This document shows, piece by piece, positions 34,372 through 42,128 of a stretch of 42,128 bases of DNA. The notes beneath the pieces were generated by a model. The model was not told the DNA's origin. It ran no database searches and worked only from the letters and a program-made list of their open reading frames with translations. Origin of the DNA: JAWUWD01 sp034112085. GTDB taxonomy: Bacteria > Bacteroidota > Bacteroidia > Cytophagales > Cyclobacteriaceae. The DNA is taken from the NCBI GenBank assembly GCA_034112085.1, contig JAWUWD010000145.1, forward strand, positions 1-42,128. The letters run 5' to 3'. The translations under genes and the position numbers were made by a program. The stretch's first letter is position 1, and every line of letters begins with the position of its first letter.

Positions 34372-34444
34372 TGCCTGATGGTGTAACTGGCAACACGTCT
34401 GTTTTTGGTACAGAAGAGTCTAGGTTCGAGCCCTAGTCGGGCAA
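34372..34444 (+). tRNA. trnQ: tRNA-Gln (anticodon UUG)
   Basis: The cloverleaf closes fully. The acceptor stem is TGCCTGA/TCGGGCA with one G-T pair, and the anticodon stem TCTGT/ACAGA holds the loop TTTTGGT with anticodon TTG. The T arm is CTAGG/CCCTAG around GTTCGAG. The discriminator is A34444. CCA is not encoded, as is usual for Bacteroidota. Confidence 0.95.
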
Positions 34445-34451
34445 CTATTAC

Positions 34452-34476
34452 AATCCTGGCAAAATGCCGGGATTAG
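34452..34476 (+). terminator. Weak hairpin after tRNA-Gln
   Basis: AATCCTGGC (34452-34460) pairs with GCCGGGATT (34466-34474, one G-T pair) around a five-base loop. The 3' side is only modestly T-rich, so it may be an attenuator ahead of prs rather than a full terminator. Confidence 0.5.
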
Positions 34477-34503
34477 TTGTATATAAGGGTTAAATATTTC
34501 CAT

Positions 34504-35430
34504 ATGTCATCTGTAAAGATATTTTCGGGGGAACAAACACTCTACCTTGCTGAGAAGATTGCTCAATCTTATGGCAAACCTCTCGGTGAAATCACGGTTC
34601 AACGATTTAGTGATGGAGAAATGTCTCCTTTCTTTGGAGAATCAGTAAGAGGGTGTGATGTGTTTCTTATACAATCCACATTCCCTCCTTCCGACAACTT
34701 CATGGAATTATTAATGATGATTGACGCTGCTAAAAGAGCAAGTGCCTCATCAGTAACAGTGGTAGTGCCTTATTTCGGATATGCTCGCCAAGACAGGAAA
34801 GACAAGCCTAGAGTTGCTATAGCTGCAAAACTAATGGCAAATTTGCTTTCAGCAGCAGGAGCTGATCGGATAATGACTTGTGACCTACATGCTGATCAAA
34901 TTCAAGGGTTCTTTGACATCCCGGTTGACCATATGGATGGTGCATCTATATTTGTCCCTTACTTAGAATCTATACATCTAGACAATATGATCTTTGCATC
35001 TCCTGATGTAGGAGGTGTGAAACGAGCTAGAACCTATGCAAAGTATTTTAGCGCTGAGATGGTTGTTTGTGATAAACACAGAAAAAGAGCGAATGAAGTT
35101 GCTTCTATGCAACTTATAGGTGATGTAGAAGGGACAGATGTTGTTTTGGTTGATGATTTGATTGATACCGGTGGTACAATGTGTAAAGCCGCCAATCTAA
35201 TTATGGAAAAGGGTGCTACTTCGGTAAGAGCAGTATGTACACATCCTGTACTTTCTGGACAAGCCTATGACAATATAGAAAATTCAGTATTGGATGAATT
35301 AGTCGTTACTGACTCAATACCGCTGAAACAAGAAGTAAGCAAAATCAAAGTGTTGACATTGTCAGACTTATTTGCAAAAGGAATTAGAAAAATTCACGAC
35401 AATGAGTCTATTAGCTCACTGTTCATTTAA
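34504..35430 (+). CDS. prs: Ribose-phosphate pyrophosphokinase (PRPP synthetase)
   Basis: Makes PRPP from ribose 5-phosphate and ATP for nucleotide, His and Trp synthesis. The 308 residues include the FSDGEMSPFF segment, the YFGYARQDRKDKPR block, the DLHADQIQGFFDIPVDH metal and ribose site and the PRPP loop VVLVDDLIDTGGTM. An open frame extends upstream to a TTG at 34477. The ATG at 34504 is preferred because the family begins with SSVKIFSG-type residues, and because 34477 lies right behind the hairpin. It is 28 bases ahead of the L25 gene. Confidence 0.95.
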   Translation: MSSVKIFSGEQTLYLAEKIAQSYGKPLGEITVQRFSDGEMSPFFGESVRGCDVFLIQSTFPPSDNFMELLMMIDAAKRASASSVTVVVPYFGYARQDRKDKPRVAIAAKLMANLLSAAGADRIMTCDLHADQIQGFFDIPVDHMDGASIFVPYLESIHLDNMIFASPDVGGVKRARTYAKYFSAEMVVCDKHRKRANEVASMQLIGDVEGTDVVLVDDLIDTGGTMCKAANLIMEKGATSVRAVCTHPVLSGQAYDNIENSVLDELVVTDSIPLKQEVSKIKVLTLSDLFAKGIRKIHDNESISSLFI

Positions 35431-35458
35431 CGAGTAACTATTTAACAAATATATTATT

Positions 35459-36076
35459 ATGAAAACTTTAGAGATTATAGGGTATAACAGAGCAAATCTC
35501 GGCAAGAAAGAGGCTAAAGCTTTAAGAGCTGATGGTCACGTGCCATGTGTATTGTATGGAGGAGATGATCAAGTTCATTTCTCATCACCAATGATTTTAT
35601 TTAGAGAATTGGTTTATACGCAAGAAGCGCATTTTGTTAATTTAAATATTGAAGGTAAAGAGTACAGAGCAATTCTTCAGGATGTTCAATTCCACCCAGT
35701 AAGTGAGATTTTACTACACGCTGACTTCTTACTTCTAACTGCTGGTAAGCAAATCAAAATGGAGGTCCCTGTTCACTTTGTAGGCACATCTCCTGGTGTT
35801 ATGGCTGGTGGATCTTTAGTAAAGAAAAGAAGATCGTTGACTATACTTGCATTGCCTAAAAACATGCCTGAGCATATCGATGTAAATCTTGAAACTTTAG
35901 ACTTTGGAAAATCTGTCAAAGTATTAGAAGTGAAAACTAACAACTTCGAGATACTTGACACACCTCAAGCATCTATCGCAGTTGTAGAAATTCCTAGAGC
36001 ACTTAGAGGAAAAGATGAGGATGAAGAGGCAGTTGAAGAAACTGAAGAAGCAGAAACTCCTGAGACAGAAGCTTAA
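35459..36076 (+). CDS. rplY: 50S ribosomal protein L25 (general stress protein Ctc type)
   Basis: Binds 5S rRNA in the large subunit. The 205 residues show the N-terminal L25 domain (about 1-95, with IIGYNRANLGKKEAKALRADGHVPCVLYG) and a C-terminal TL5/CTC beta domain (about 97-185). An acidic tail rich in Glu and Asp follows, as in many Bacteroidota. The prs-rplY-pth order is common in bacteria. A strong terminator follows, so pth is probably transcribed partly by read-through or from its own promoter. Confidence 0.94.
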   Translation: MKTLEIIGYNRANLGKKEAKALRADGHVPCVLYGGDDQVHFSSPMILFRELVYTQEAHFVNLNIEGKEYRAILQDVQFHPVSEILLHADFLLLTAGKQIKMEVPVHFVGTSPGVMAGGSLVKKRRSLTILALPKNMPEHIDVNLETLDFGKSVKVLEVKTNNFEILDTPQASIAVVEIPRALRGKDEDEEAVEETEEAETPETEA

Positions 36077-36100
36077 CATCGATCATTACATTTTTAAAAG

Positions 36101-36137
36101 AAAACCCTGACGACCGAAATCGTCAGGGTTTTCTTTT
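36101..36137 (+). terminator. Terminator after the L25 gene
   Basis: A 13-bp perfect stem (36101-36113 with 36120-36132, core CCCTGACGA) has a six-base loop and is followed by CTTTT. Confidence 0.9.
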
Positions 36138-36163
36138 ATATAGAATTATAGTAGTTTCGAAAT

Positions 36164-36724
36164 ATGAAATATTTAATCGTTGGGCTAGGTAATATAGGCG
36201 CAGAATATGAGCTCACAAGACATAATGCAGGCTTCTTAACCTTAGATAAACTTGCTGATAAGTTTGACTCCAAATTCGAAACAGCAAAACTAGCCTTTGA
36301 GTGTTCATTTAAATACAAATCTCGATCAATCCACTTAATCAAGCCTACTACCTATATGAATCTCAGTGGAAAGGCAGTCAACTTCTGGATGAAAGAGCTA
36401 AAAATTCCTAAAGAAAATGTGCTAGTCGTGGTTGATGACATTGCCATACCATTTGGAAACTTAAGAATGCGTGCCAAAGGGTCAGCGGCAGGTCATAACG
36501 GGCTAAAAAATATTGAGTTACTAGTAGGGGGGAACGATTATCCTAGATTAAAATTTGGCGTTGGCGATGACTTTCATTCTGGCAGGCAAGTAGATTATGT
36601 CTTAAGTAATTTTTCAAAAGGTGAGTTTGCAGAACTCCCTCTAAAAATAGATAAAGCTATTGAAATGATCCTAGGTTTTTGCAGCATTGGAATGCAAAGG
36701 ACCATGAATCAATATAATGATTAA
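36164..36724 (+). CDS. pth: Peptidyl-tRNA hydrolase
   Basis: Releases tRNA from prematurely ended peptidyl-tRNA in the cytoplasm. The 186-residue protein has the signature GLGNIGAEYELTRHNAGF, with N10 and the catalytic H20, then MNLSGK, VVDDIAIPFG with the catalytic Asp, and GSAAGHNGLKNIE. One small difference is Ile where most family members have Pro in GNPG. The gene starts 26 bases after the terminator stem. Confidence 0.96.
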   Translation: MKYLIVGLGNIGAEYELTRHNAGFLTLDKLADKFDSKFETAKLAFECSFKYKSRSIHLIKPTTYMNLSGKAVNFWMKELKIPKENVLVVVDDIAIPFGNLRMRAKGSAAGHNGLKNIELLVGGNDYPRLKFGVGDDFHSGRQVDYVLSNFSKGEFAELPLKIDKAIEMILGFCSIGMQRTMNQYND

Positions 36725-36823
36725 ATTTTAAGAAATATTCTTATTTTAAACATTCGTCTCATATAGAGAATATGACTTACTGAAAAATACTCTACATAGT
36801 CCAATTACAGACATTTAACCAGT

Positions 36824-36839
36824 CGGCACGTTCTTGGCA
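36824..36839 (+). promoter_or_regulatory. Sigma-54-type (-24/-12) promoter candidate
   Basis: CGGCACG-TTCT-TGGC-A matches the RpoN consensus TGGCACG-N4-TTGC-W at nearly every position, with GG and GC exactly ten bases apart. Initiation would fall near 36850, just ahead of a 31-codon open frame. No RpoN activator gene is in the window. The rest of the 359-base gap between pth and sdhC holds only this, the small frame and the sdh promoter. Confidence 0.55.
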
Positions 36840-36871
36840 TGGCTGTAGACATGATACTAAACCAAAACGTT

Positions 36872-36967
36872 ATGTCTTTCAAAGAAATATTAAAAAGCGA
36901 TTTTATATTCACCTACTTGATATTTATCGTGTCCATGCTGGTCATTGTTTATGAAATGATATTCTAG
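36872..36967 (+). CDS. Putative 31-residue single-pass membrane peptide
   Basis: The frame from the ATG at 36872 to TAG at 36965 encodes a short charged start (MSFKEILKSD) followed by about 19 hydrophobic residues (FIFTYLIFIVSMLVIVYEM), a good single transmembrane helix. An in-frame ATG at 36839 would add 11 residues but would overlap the promoter candidate itself. The gene is supported by its position 20 bases after the expected start of the sigma-54-type promoter, and by its membrane-helix pattern. I know of no family. It could equally be a chance frame. Confidence 0.45.
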   Translation: MSFKEILKSDFIFTYLIFIVSMLVIVYEMIF

Positions 36968-37011
36968 AAGTGACTAGGCTATTTAGAATGCATTAAAATA
37001 ATCACTCCCCA

Positions 37012-37042
37012 TTGTTTGGTAAGCCTTTGGATATTAAATTTG
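37012..37042 (+). promoter_or_regulatory. Promoter of the sdhCAB operon
   Basis: TTG at 37012-37014 and TAAATTTG at 37035-37042 are separated by 20 bases, matching the Bacteroidetes -33/-7 promoter form. The leader would be about 35 bases. Confidence 0.6.
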
Positions 37043-37083
37043 GTTCATCTGAATTTAACCTCTATTTAACCTAATAATAAAAC

Positions 37084-37767
37084 ATGAGTTGGTTTTCAAC
37101 AACGCTTTCTAGTTCACTGGGAAAAAAGCTATTAATGGCTCTCACTGGACTTTTCCTTATTGTATTTTTAATAGGTCACCTCGCTGGTAATATGCAATTA
37201 TTTTTTGCACACCAGGACAATGGACTGGCTTTTAACATCTATGCAAAGTTCATGACTACAAATCCTGCAGTCAAGATTCTGTCTTATGTTACTTACATTA
37301 GTATCTTAGCTCACGTAGTTTATTCAATTGTACTTTCAAGAAAAAATAAATCAGCAAGACCGGTTGGTTATTCTGTAAGTACCAAGGATTCTCAAAGCAC
37401 CACAGCTTCAAGAAACATGGGGGTGCTCGGTACGATTCTTCTCCTGTTTATAGTGATCCACCTTAAAGCATTTTGGTATGAAATGCATTGGGGTGTAATT
37501 GGAAATGATGCCAATGGCAATAGAGATTTATACAGTATAGTTTCAGCAGCATATGCTGAACTTTGGTATGTGGCTATCTACGTGGTGGCTATGTTCTTTC
37601 TTGCTATGCACCTATCTCATGGATTTAGCAGTGCATTCCAAACACTTGGGATCAATCATAAAAAATATACTCCAATCATTAATGGTATAGGCAAAGCTTT
37701 TGCGATCATTGTCCCATTACTATTCGCCATGATGCCAATATGGATGTACATAAAAAATTTAGGGTAA
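37084..37767 (+). CDS. sdhC: Succinate dehydrogenase cytochrome b subunit
   Basis: The membrane anchor of succinate dehydrogenase/fumarate reductase, 227 residues with five hydrophobic segments, fits the single-subunit cytochrome b558 type used in Bacteroidota and related to the di-heme Wolinella enzyme. Candidate heme histidines are in FLIGHLAGN, SILAHVVYS, FIVIHLKAFW and AMHLSHGF. It carries electrons to or from menaquinone. It is the first gene of sdhCAB, 17 bases before sdhA. Confidence 0.93.
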   Translation: MSWFSTTLSSSLGKKLLMALTGLFLIVFLIGHLAGNMQLFFAHQDNGLAFNIYAKFMTTNPAVKILSYVTYISILAHVVYSIVLSRKNKSARPVGYSVSTKDSQSTTASRNMGVLGTILLLFIVIHLKAFWYEMHWGVIGNDANGNRDLYSIVSAAYAELWYVAIYVVAMFFLAMHLSHGFSSAFQTLGINHKKYTPIINGIGKAFAIIVPLLFAMMPIWMYIKNLG

Positions 37768-37784
37768 TAATATTATAGACAAGT

Positions 37785-39707
37785 ATGAAATTAGATTCTA
37801 AAATACCAGAAGGCCCTTTAGCGGAAAAATGGACTAAGCATAAGTTTGACATGAAGCTGGTCAACCCAGCTAACAAACGTAAATATGACATTATCGTAGT
37901 AGGTTCTGGACTTGCAGGAGCATCTGCTGCTGCATCATTTGCAGAACTTGGCTACAATGTGAAGTGTTTTTGTTTTCAAGACAGTCCCAGACGTGCACAT
38001 AGTATTGCTGCTCAAGGTGGTATCAATGCTGCTAATAATTATCAAAATGATGGAGATAGTGTTCATCGATTGTTTTATGACACTGTCAAAGGGGGAGACT
38101 ATAGATCAAGAGAAGCTAATGTTCATAGACTTGCAGAGGTTAGTGTCAACATCATAGATCAATGTGTGGCACAAGGAGTTCCTTTTGCTAGAGAATATGG
38201 CGGTCTTCTTGACAACAGATCATTTGGAGGGGCCCAAGTTTCTCGTACATTCTATGCTCGTGGTCAAACTGGACAGCAATTACTTCTTGGAGCCTATAGC
38301 GCCCTAAGCAAAGAAATAAAATCAGGGAAAGTCTCTATGTACCCACGTACAGAAATGCTTGACCTAGTGATGGTAGATGATGAAGCGAGAGGAATAGTAG
38401 CTCGTAACCTTATCAACGGAAATATTGAATCACATAGTGCTCATGCTGTAGTATTAGCTACAGGGGGATATGGTAACGTATTCTACTTGTCCACTAATGC
38501 CATGGGGTCGAACGTTACGGCCTCTTGGAGAGCTCATAAGAAAGGTGCTTTCTTTGGAAACCCATGTTACACACAAATACACCCTACCTGTATCCCTGTA
38601 TCCGGAGATCACCAGTCTAAGTTGACACTTATGTCAGAGTCATTGAGAAATGATGGACGTGTTTGGGTACCAAAAGAGTCTAAAAAAGGATTCAATGCAA
38701 AAGATTCAGTAAATCTTCCAGAAGCAGAAAGAGATTATTACTTGGAAAGAAAATATCCAGCATTTGGCAACTTGGTGCCAAGAGATGTAGCATCAAGAAA
38801 TGCCAAAATAGTATGTGATGAAGGAAGGGGTGTAGGTTCCACAGGCCTTGCGGTATTCTTAGATTTCGCAGATGCCATCAAGAGAGATGGTCGTGAAACA
38901 ATAAAAGGAAAATACGGTAATTTATTTGATATGTATAAGCAAATTACTGGTGATGATCCTTACGAAATGCCTATGATGATATACCCTGCTGTTCATTATA
39001 CAATGGGTGGATTATGGGTAGATTATGAATTGATGACTTCAGTGAAGGGGCTTTATGCGATTGGAGAAGCCAACTTCTCTGATCATGGAGCTAACCGTTT
39101 AGGAGCAAGTGCCTTGATGCAAGGATTAGCTGATGGCTACTTTGTATTACCGTACACTATTGGAAATCACTTGGCGGGCAAACCCTATGAAAAAGTAAGT
39201 ACTGACCATGAGGCGTTTAAAACTGCCGAGAAAGAAGTGAAAGATAAGATTGACAAACTTTTGTCCATAAATGGAAATAAGACGGTAGATAATTTCCATA
39301 AAGAACTTGGACACATCATGTGGGAATACTGTGGTATGTCAAGAAGTGCAGAAGGTCTGAAAAAGGCCAAATCCCTAATAAAAAACCTGAAAGCTGAATT
39401 CTGGAAAGATGTTAAAGTAATAGGTGAAAATGAGGAGATCAATATGTCTCTAGAAAAAGCGAATAGAGTCGCTGACTTTATTGAATTGGGAGAACTCATG
39501 ATAGATGATGCACTCGATAGGGCTGAATCATGTGGTGGTCATTTCCGTGAAGAATCACAAACAGAAGAGGGAGAAGCATTGAGAATCGATGATAAGTATT
39601 CCTATACAGCAGCTTGGGAGTTTAAGGGCGAAGGACAAGAAGAAGAATTACATAAAGAGGAATTAGTTTTCGAGAACGTCAAACTGACTCAAAGAAGTTA
39701 TAAATAG
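37785..39707 (+). CDS. sdhA: Succinate dehydrogenase/fumarate reductase flavoprotein subunit
   Basis: The catalytic subunit of complex II oxidises succinate with covalent FAD. The 640 residues begin with a FAD-binding IIVVGSGLAGASAAASFAE fold. The covalent FAD histidine is H72 in RRAHSIAAQGGINAA, and the active-site regions are in the HPTCIPVSGDHQSK and GEANFSDHGANRLGASAL blocks. The C-terminal helical domain is complete. The enzyme feeds the menaquinone pool with SdhC and SdhB. Confidence 0.97.
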   Translation: MKLDSKIPEGPLAEKWTKHKFDMKLVNPANKRKYDIIVVGSGLAGASAAASFAELGYNVKCFCFQDSPRRAHSIAAQGGINAANNYQNDGDSVHRLFYDTVKGGDYRSREANVHRLAEVSVNIIDQCVAQGVPFAREYGGLLDNRSFGGAQVSRTFYARGQTGQQLLLGAYSALSKEIKSGKVSMYPRTEMLDLVMVDDEARGIVARNLINGNIESHSAHAVVLATGGYGNVFYLSTNAMGSNVTASWRAHKKGAFFGNPCYTQIHPTCIPVSGDHQSKLTLMSESLRNDGRVWVPKESKKGFNAKDSVNLPEAERDYYLERKYPAFGNLVPRDVASRNAKIVCDEGRGVGSTGLAVFLDFADAIKRDGRETIKGKYGNLFDMYKQITGDDPYEMPMMIYPAVHYTMGGLWVDYELMTSVKGLYAIGEANFSDHGANRLGASALMQGLADGYFVLPYTIGNHLAGKPYEKVSTDHEAFKTAEKEVKDKIDKLLSINGNKTVDNFHKELGHIMWEYCGMSRSAEGLKKAKSLIKNLKAEFWKDVKVIGENEEINMSLEKANRVADFIELGELMIDDALDRAESCGGHFREESQTEEGEALRIDDKYSYTAAWEFKGEGQEEELHKEELVFENVKLTQRSYK

Positions 39708-39737
39708 TTTGAAGTTTGAACTGCAAAAATAAAGAAT

Positions 39738-40490
39738 ATGAACATTACGCTTAAAGTTTGGAGACAAAAGAATGCTACCACTCCTGGTGAGTTCAAAACT
39801 TATCAAGTAAGTGAAGTATCTCCTGATATGTCATTCTTAGAAATGTTTGATGTGCTCAATGAGCAATTATCCCGTGAAGGAAATGACCCCATACACTTCG
39901 ACAATGACTGTAGAGAAGGTATCTGTGGTATGTGCAGTATGTATATCAATGGAAAGCCTCATGGACCCAAAGATGGCGTTACCACATGTCAACTTCATAT
40001 GCGAAGCTTCAACGATGGTGACACTATAGTGGTAGAACCATGGAGAGCAGCTTCTTTCCCTGTGCAAAAGGATTTGATGGTAGATAGAAGCTCTTTCGAT
40101 AGAATCATCCAAGCTGGTGGATATGTATCTGTAAGTACTGGTGGAGTACCTGATGCCAATGAAATAGCTATTCCTAAAATGATTGCTGATGAAGCTATGG
40201 ATGCTGCAGGTTGTATTGGTTGTGGTGCTTGTGTTGCTGCATGCAAGAATGCTTCTGCAATGCTATTCACTGCTGCTAAGGTCTCTCAACTAGCACTTCT
40301 ACCTCAAGGAGCTGCTGAAAGACAAACAAGGGTTGAAAATATGGTTGCTCAAATGGACGAAGAAGGATTTGGTGCTTGTACAAATACAGGATCATGTTCT
40401 GCAGTTTGTCCTAAAGAAATCAGCCTAGAACATATCGCAAGAATGAACAAAGAATTCTTTGGATCGAAGGCGACTTCTAATAATATGTAA
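39738..40490 (+). CDS. sdhB: Succinate dehydrogenase/fumarate reductase iron-sulfur subunit
   Basis: The 250-residue subunit carries the three clusters that pass electrons from FAD to the cytochrome b. The [2Fe-2S] ligands are C58, C63, C66 and C84 (CREGICGMC and later VTTC). The [4Fe-4S] and [3Fe-4S] ligands are in CIGCGACVAAC (C159, C162, C165, C169) and CTNTGSCSAVCPKEI (C214, C220, C224). It is the last gene of the operon and is followed by a strong terminator. Confidence 0.97.
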   Translation: MNITLKVWRQKNATTPGEFKTYQVSEVSPDMSFLEMFDVLNEQLSREGNDPIHFDNDCREGICGMCSMYINGKPHGPKDGVTTCQLHMRSFNDGDTIVVEPWRAASFPVQKDLMVDRSSFDRIIQAGGYVSVSTGGVPDANEIAIPKMIADEAMDAAGCIGCGACVAACKNASAMLFTAAKVSQLALLPQGAAERQTRVENMVAQMDEEGFGACTNTGSCSAVCPKEISLEHIARMNKEFFGSKATSNNM

Positions 40491-40509
40491 GTTTATAAAC
40501 TAAGCGTAC

Positions 40510-40551
40510 AAAAAAGGTCATTCCGATAACTATCGGAATGACCTTTTTTTT
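40510..40551 (+). terminator. Terminator after sdhCAB
   Basis: GGTCATTCCGAT (40516-40527) pairs perfectly with 40532-40543 around a four-base loop, flanked by A and T runs. It could also serve the convergent DUF4197 gene. Confidence 0.92.
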
Positions 40552-40573
40552 GCTTATTAGACGAGACTATTAA

Positions 40574-41377
40574 TCATCCACCTTGCGCTTCGCTACTCCC
40601 GAACACTTTAGCAATAATATCACTTGCCCAGTCCAAAGGGTTTGCCCTTATTTTCTTCTCTTCCTCACCTACTAGATAAAAGAGCCCATCTGTAGCTTTT
40701 TGTGTTGCGTACCCATCAAGTGATGACGGTATTTGCTGATCAATTAAACTACTTACTTTCACCCCTAGGTATTCATAATTTAAAAATCCTGCAATACTAT
40801 TATAGATTGCATTTGCTTTAGTTTGATCAAGCGCATTTTTCACATCAGGCTGAAAAGCGGCTATTAAAGATGGACTGGTTGAGTTGTAGAAATAGTCTGT
40901 TGCAGCTGTCTCGCTTCCTTTTAAGATTTCTAATGCATCAATGACCGACATACTAGTCAATGAGCTTTTAAATATTGGCAGTGCCTTATCTGCGGCTTGC
41001 TCCGCTCCTTTATTCATCGCCTGCGAAAGCTCTTCAAACGGATCGGCATCTATCTCGGGAGAAATTGCCACATAAGCATCTAATATCGTCTGGTAAGAAA
41101 CAGAAGTTATACCCAAATTAAACGAACCAGTTTCTATTTCACTTTGAAGTGCTTGTACCTCCGGTGGTAGCAATATCTTGATAGCTTCATTTTTCAAATA
41201 TCCATCATCCAAAGAGGCCGTTGCTACGGACGTATTCAATCCTAAATCAAGTGCAGCTTTGAGACCTTCGACTATTTCTCCTTCCGTCAATCCTAAATCA
41301 AGTACTTCTGATAACTCATCACAACCAAAATTGATGGATAGTACCACAAAAAGTACCGGCATTATAATTTTTTTCAT
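40574..41377 (-). CDS. DUF4197 family lipoprotein
   Basis: The 267-residue protein begins with a lipoprotein signal (MKKIIMPVLFVVLSINFGC, C19). An open frame extends 17 codons upstream, but the start at 41377 gives the only proper signal. The mature part fits DUF4197: GLTEGEIVEGLKAALDLGLNTSVATAS near the start, KALPIFKSSLTSMSVIDALEILKGSETAATDYF in the middle, and ATQKATDGLFYLVGEEEKKIRANP near the end. The family is exported and of unknown function. The gene converges on sdhCAB. Confidence 0.87.
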   Translation of the reverse strand: MKKIIMPVLFVVLSINFGCDELSEVLDLGLTEGEIVEGLKAALDLGLNTSVATASLDDGYLKNEAIKILLPPEVQALQSEIETGSFNLGITSVSYQTILDAYVAISPEIDADPFEELSQAMNKGAEQAADKALPIFKSSLTSMSVIDALEILKGSETAATDYFYNSTSPSLIAAFQPDVKNALDQTKANAIYNSIAGFLNYEYLGVKVSSLIDQQIPSSLDGYATQKATDGLFYLVGEEEKKIRANPLDWASDIIAKVFGSSEAQGG

Positions 41378-41525
41378 AACTCTAAATTTTATGTTTAACA
41401 CAGCGAAGGTAATCATTAAGCACATCATGTGCCAATCTTACAAATCGAATAACCTAGACTAATAACTTTCAAGTACATAACCATTTTAGGGTAGTGCGAA
41501 AAAATCTTTCCATTCTTTAATCACA

Positions 41526-41945
41526 CTAATTACAATGAAAAGACTTGGACAATATTTTTATTGCTTTTTTCATCTTCACTCTTTTATTTGAATGCACTGT
41601 AGTCACATAACCATCATCATTCCTATCAGGAAGATCAATACTCCCCGATGTTGTTGTAATAATTAATTTTAACATAATCTCATTGGTGTGAAGGTTTAGT
41701 AATACAAAGTGAAGCTCAGACCAACCACCAGTACTATTGTCTTGAGCTTCCTCATTGAATAACCCAATACCAAGTCCTCCCTTTTTAGAGGAATCCAAAT
41801 ATCCACCTGTCAATAGATAATCAATATCGATGGCTTTATTTAATCGTGCTGTCTTAGTGGTATCTGGAACCAGTTCTTTGCTAAAAACGACTAACTTCTT
41901 AAACAATTCACCTTCTACATCTTCAAAGGATGAACCTGCTACATT
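41526..41945 (-). pseudogene. Unknown gene lacking its 5' end, broken by an insertion sequence
   Basis: The frame is open from 41960 down to TAG at 41526. There is no ATG near its start; the only candidate starts are a TTG at 41906 and weaker codons. Codons upstream of 41906 still read as protein-like sequence (NVAGSSFEDVEGE) until they meet the presumed left end of the insertion sequence near 41946. I conclude that the N-terminal part of the gene was cut off. The remaining 126-140 residues contain a mixed alpha/beta body with a GGLGIGLF segment and a basic C-terminus. I recognise no family. A real short gene starting at TTG remains possible. Confidence 0.55.
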
Positions 41946-42128
41946 TAACCGGACAGTAAGTTAAGCTCGTAAGTCTTAAATTTACTTATAATGAAAAGAG
42001 AAAGAAGACACTTCGATAGGGAGTTTAAAATGATGGCAGTCAATCTATGTTTGGCAGGTAAGCCTACCAAAATTGTGGCAGAAGAGTTGGATATCCGCCC
42101 AGAGCTTATTAGACGATGGAAACGAGAA
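41946..42128 (+). mobile_element. Left end of an IS3-like insertion sequence (runs off the window)
   Basis: The AACCGGACAGTAAGTTAAGC-type end beginning near 41946-41950 precedes an OrfA-like transposase frame by about 40 bases, the usual IS3-family layout. The exact boundary, right end and target duplication are not visible. It lies where the minus-strand gene is broken. Confidence 0.55.
41991..42128 (+). CDS. Transposase OrfA-like helix-turn-helix protein, N-terminal 46 residues
   Basis: The visible residues run MKRERRHFDREFKMMAVNLC, then LAGKPTKIVAEELDIRPELI and RRWKRE. The pattern FDREFKMMAV, then a helix-turn-helix ending in IRRWKRE, is typical of the IS3/IS911 OrfA (HTH_Tnp_1) domain that binds the element's ends. 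The rest of OrfA and any OrfB lie beyond the window. Confidence 0.8.
   Translation, partial: MKRERRHFDREFKMMAVNLCLAGKPTKIVAEELDIRPELIRRWKRE

Noticed and set aside
41420..41432. GCACAT-C-ATGTGC palindrome upstream of the DUF4197 gene
   Set aside because: Short arms and no second site; a 13-bp palindrome is not rare enough to claim an operator on its own.
1..42128. CRISPR array, prophage or large genomic island
   Set aside because: No regularly spaced repeats, phage structural genes or integrase are seen; the only mobile element is the IS fragment at the right end.

Overview
The window looks like a chromosomal segment of a Bacteroidota bacterium, most likely a marine Cytophagales-type organism. 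The basis is the fused FeoA-FeoB, a menaquinone pathway gene (menA), a cytochrome b-type three-subunit succinate dehydrogenase, ETF genes, AT-rich intergenic DNA, weak Shine-Dalgarno sequences, and repeated promoter boxes of the Bacteroidetes form TAnnTTTG. The genus is my inference; no rRNA or marker comparison was possible. Most genes are ordinary housekeeping or accessory metabolism, and there is no CRISPR array, prophage or large island.

Layout. 1-3020: iron uptake and storage, with feoAB (minus, cut by the window start) divergent from a ferritin gene (plus). A perfect 15-bp DtxR/MntR-like palindrome lies at the feoAB start. 3208-5649: a secreted zinc metalloprotease. 5772-9335: a phenylacetate-degradation block (paaY, paaZ and a crotonase-family gene). 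9385-12498: a CPBP membrane protease, a lipoprotein MsrA and a serine beta-lactamase-like hydrolase. 12582-14132: a DUF819 membrane protein immediately followed by a small thioredoxin-like [2Fe-2S] protein.

14274-17012 is the most interesting unit: an ECF sigma factor, a single-pass membrane anti-sigma-like protein whose start overlaps the sigma gene, and a secreted protein built from two diverged copies of one domain and carrying two CNDC motifs. 17109-20793 (minus) holds a concentrative nucleoside transporter, a bifunctional nuclease-family protein, etfA and etfB. 20869-21375 has a TPR protein and a striking 17-bp hairpin. 21379-26650 (minus) holds a lipoprotein, menA, argS, a deoxyhypusine-synthase-like gene and arginase.

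26877-29803 (plus) has an NTF2-like secreted protein, a histidine phosphatase and an M61 peptidase with PDZ domain. 29940-36724 holds purL, a DUF4136 lipoprotein, tRNA-Gln(UUG), prs, ribosomal protein L25 and pth. 36725-37083 contains a sigma-54-like promoter in front of a 31-codon membrane peptide. 37084-40490 is the sdhCAB operon. The right end has a DUF4197 lipoprotein, then an unknown gene that has lost its 5' end at the edge of an IS3-like insertion sequence, which runs off the window.

Functional links: FeoAB and ferritin handle ferrous iron. PaaY, PaaZ and the crotonase feed ring-cleavage products into beta-oxidation, whose electrons can pass through ETF to the menaquinone made with MenA; Sdh feeds the same pool. 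Arginase plus the DHS-like enzyme suggests arginine-to-polyamine metabolism. purL and prs are both nucleotide synthesis genes, but with a tRNA and a lipoprotein between them they are probably not one operon.
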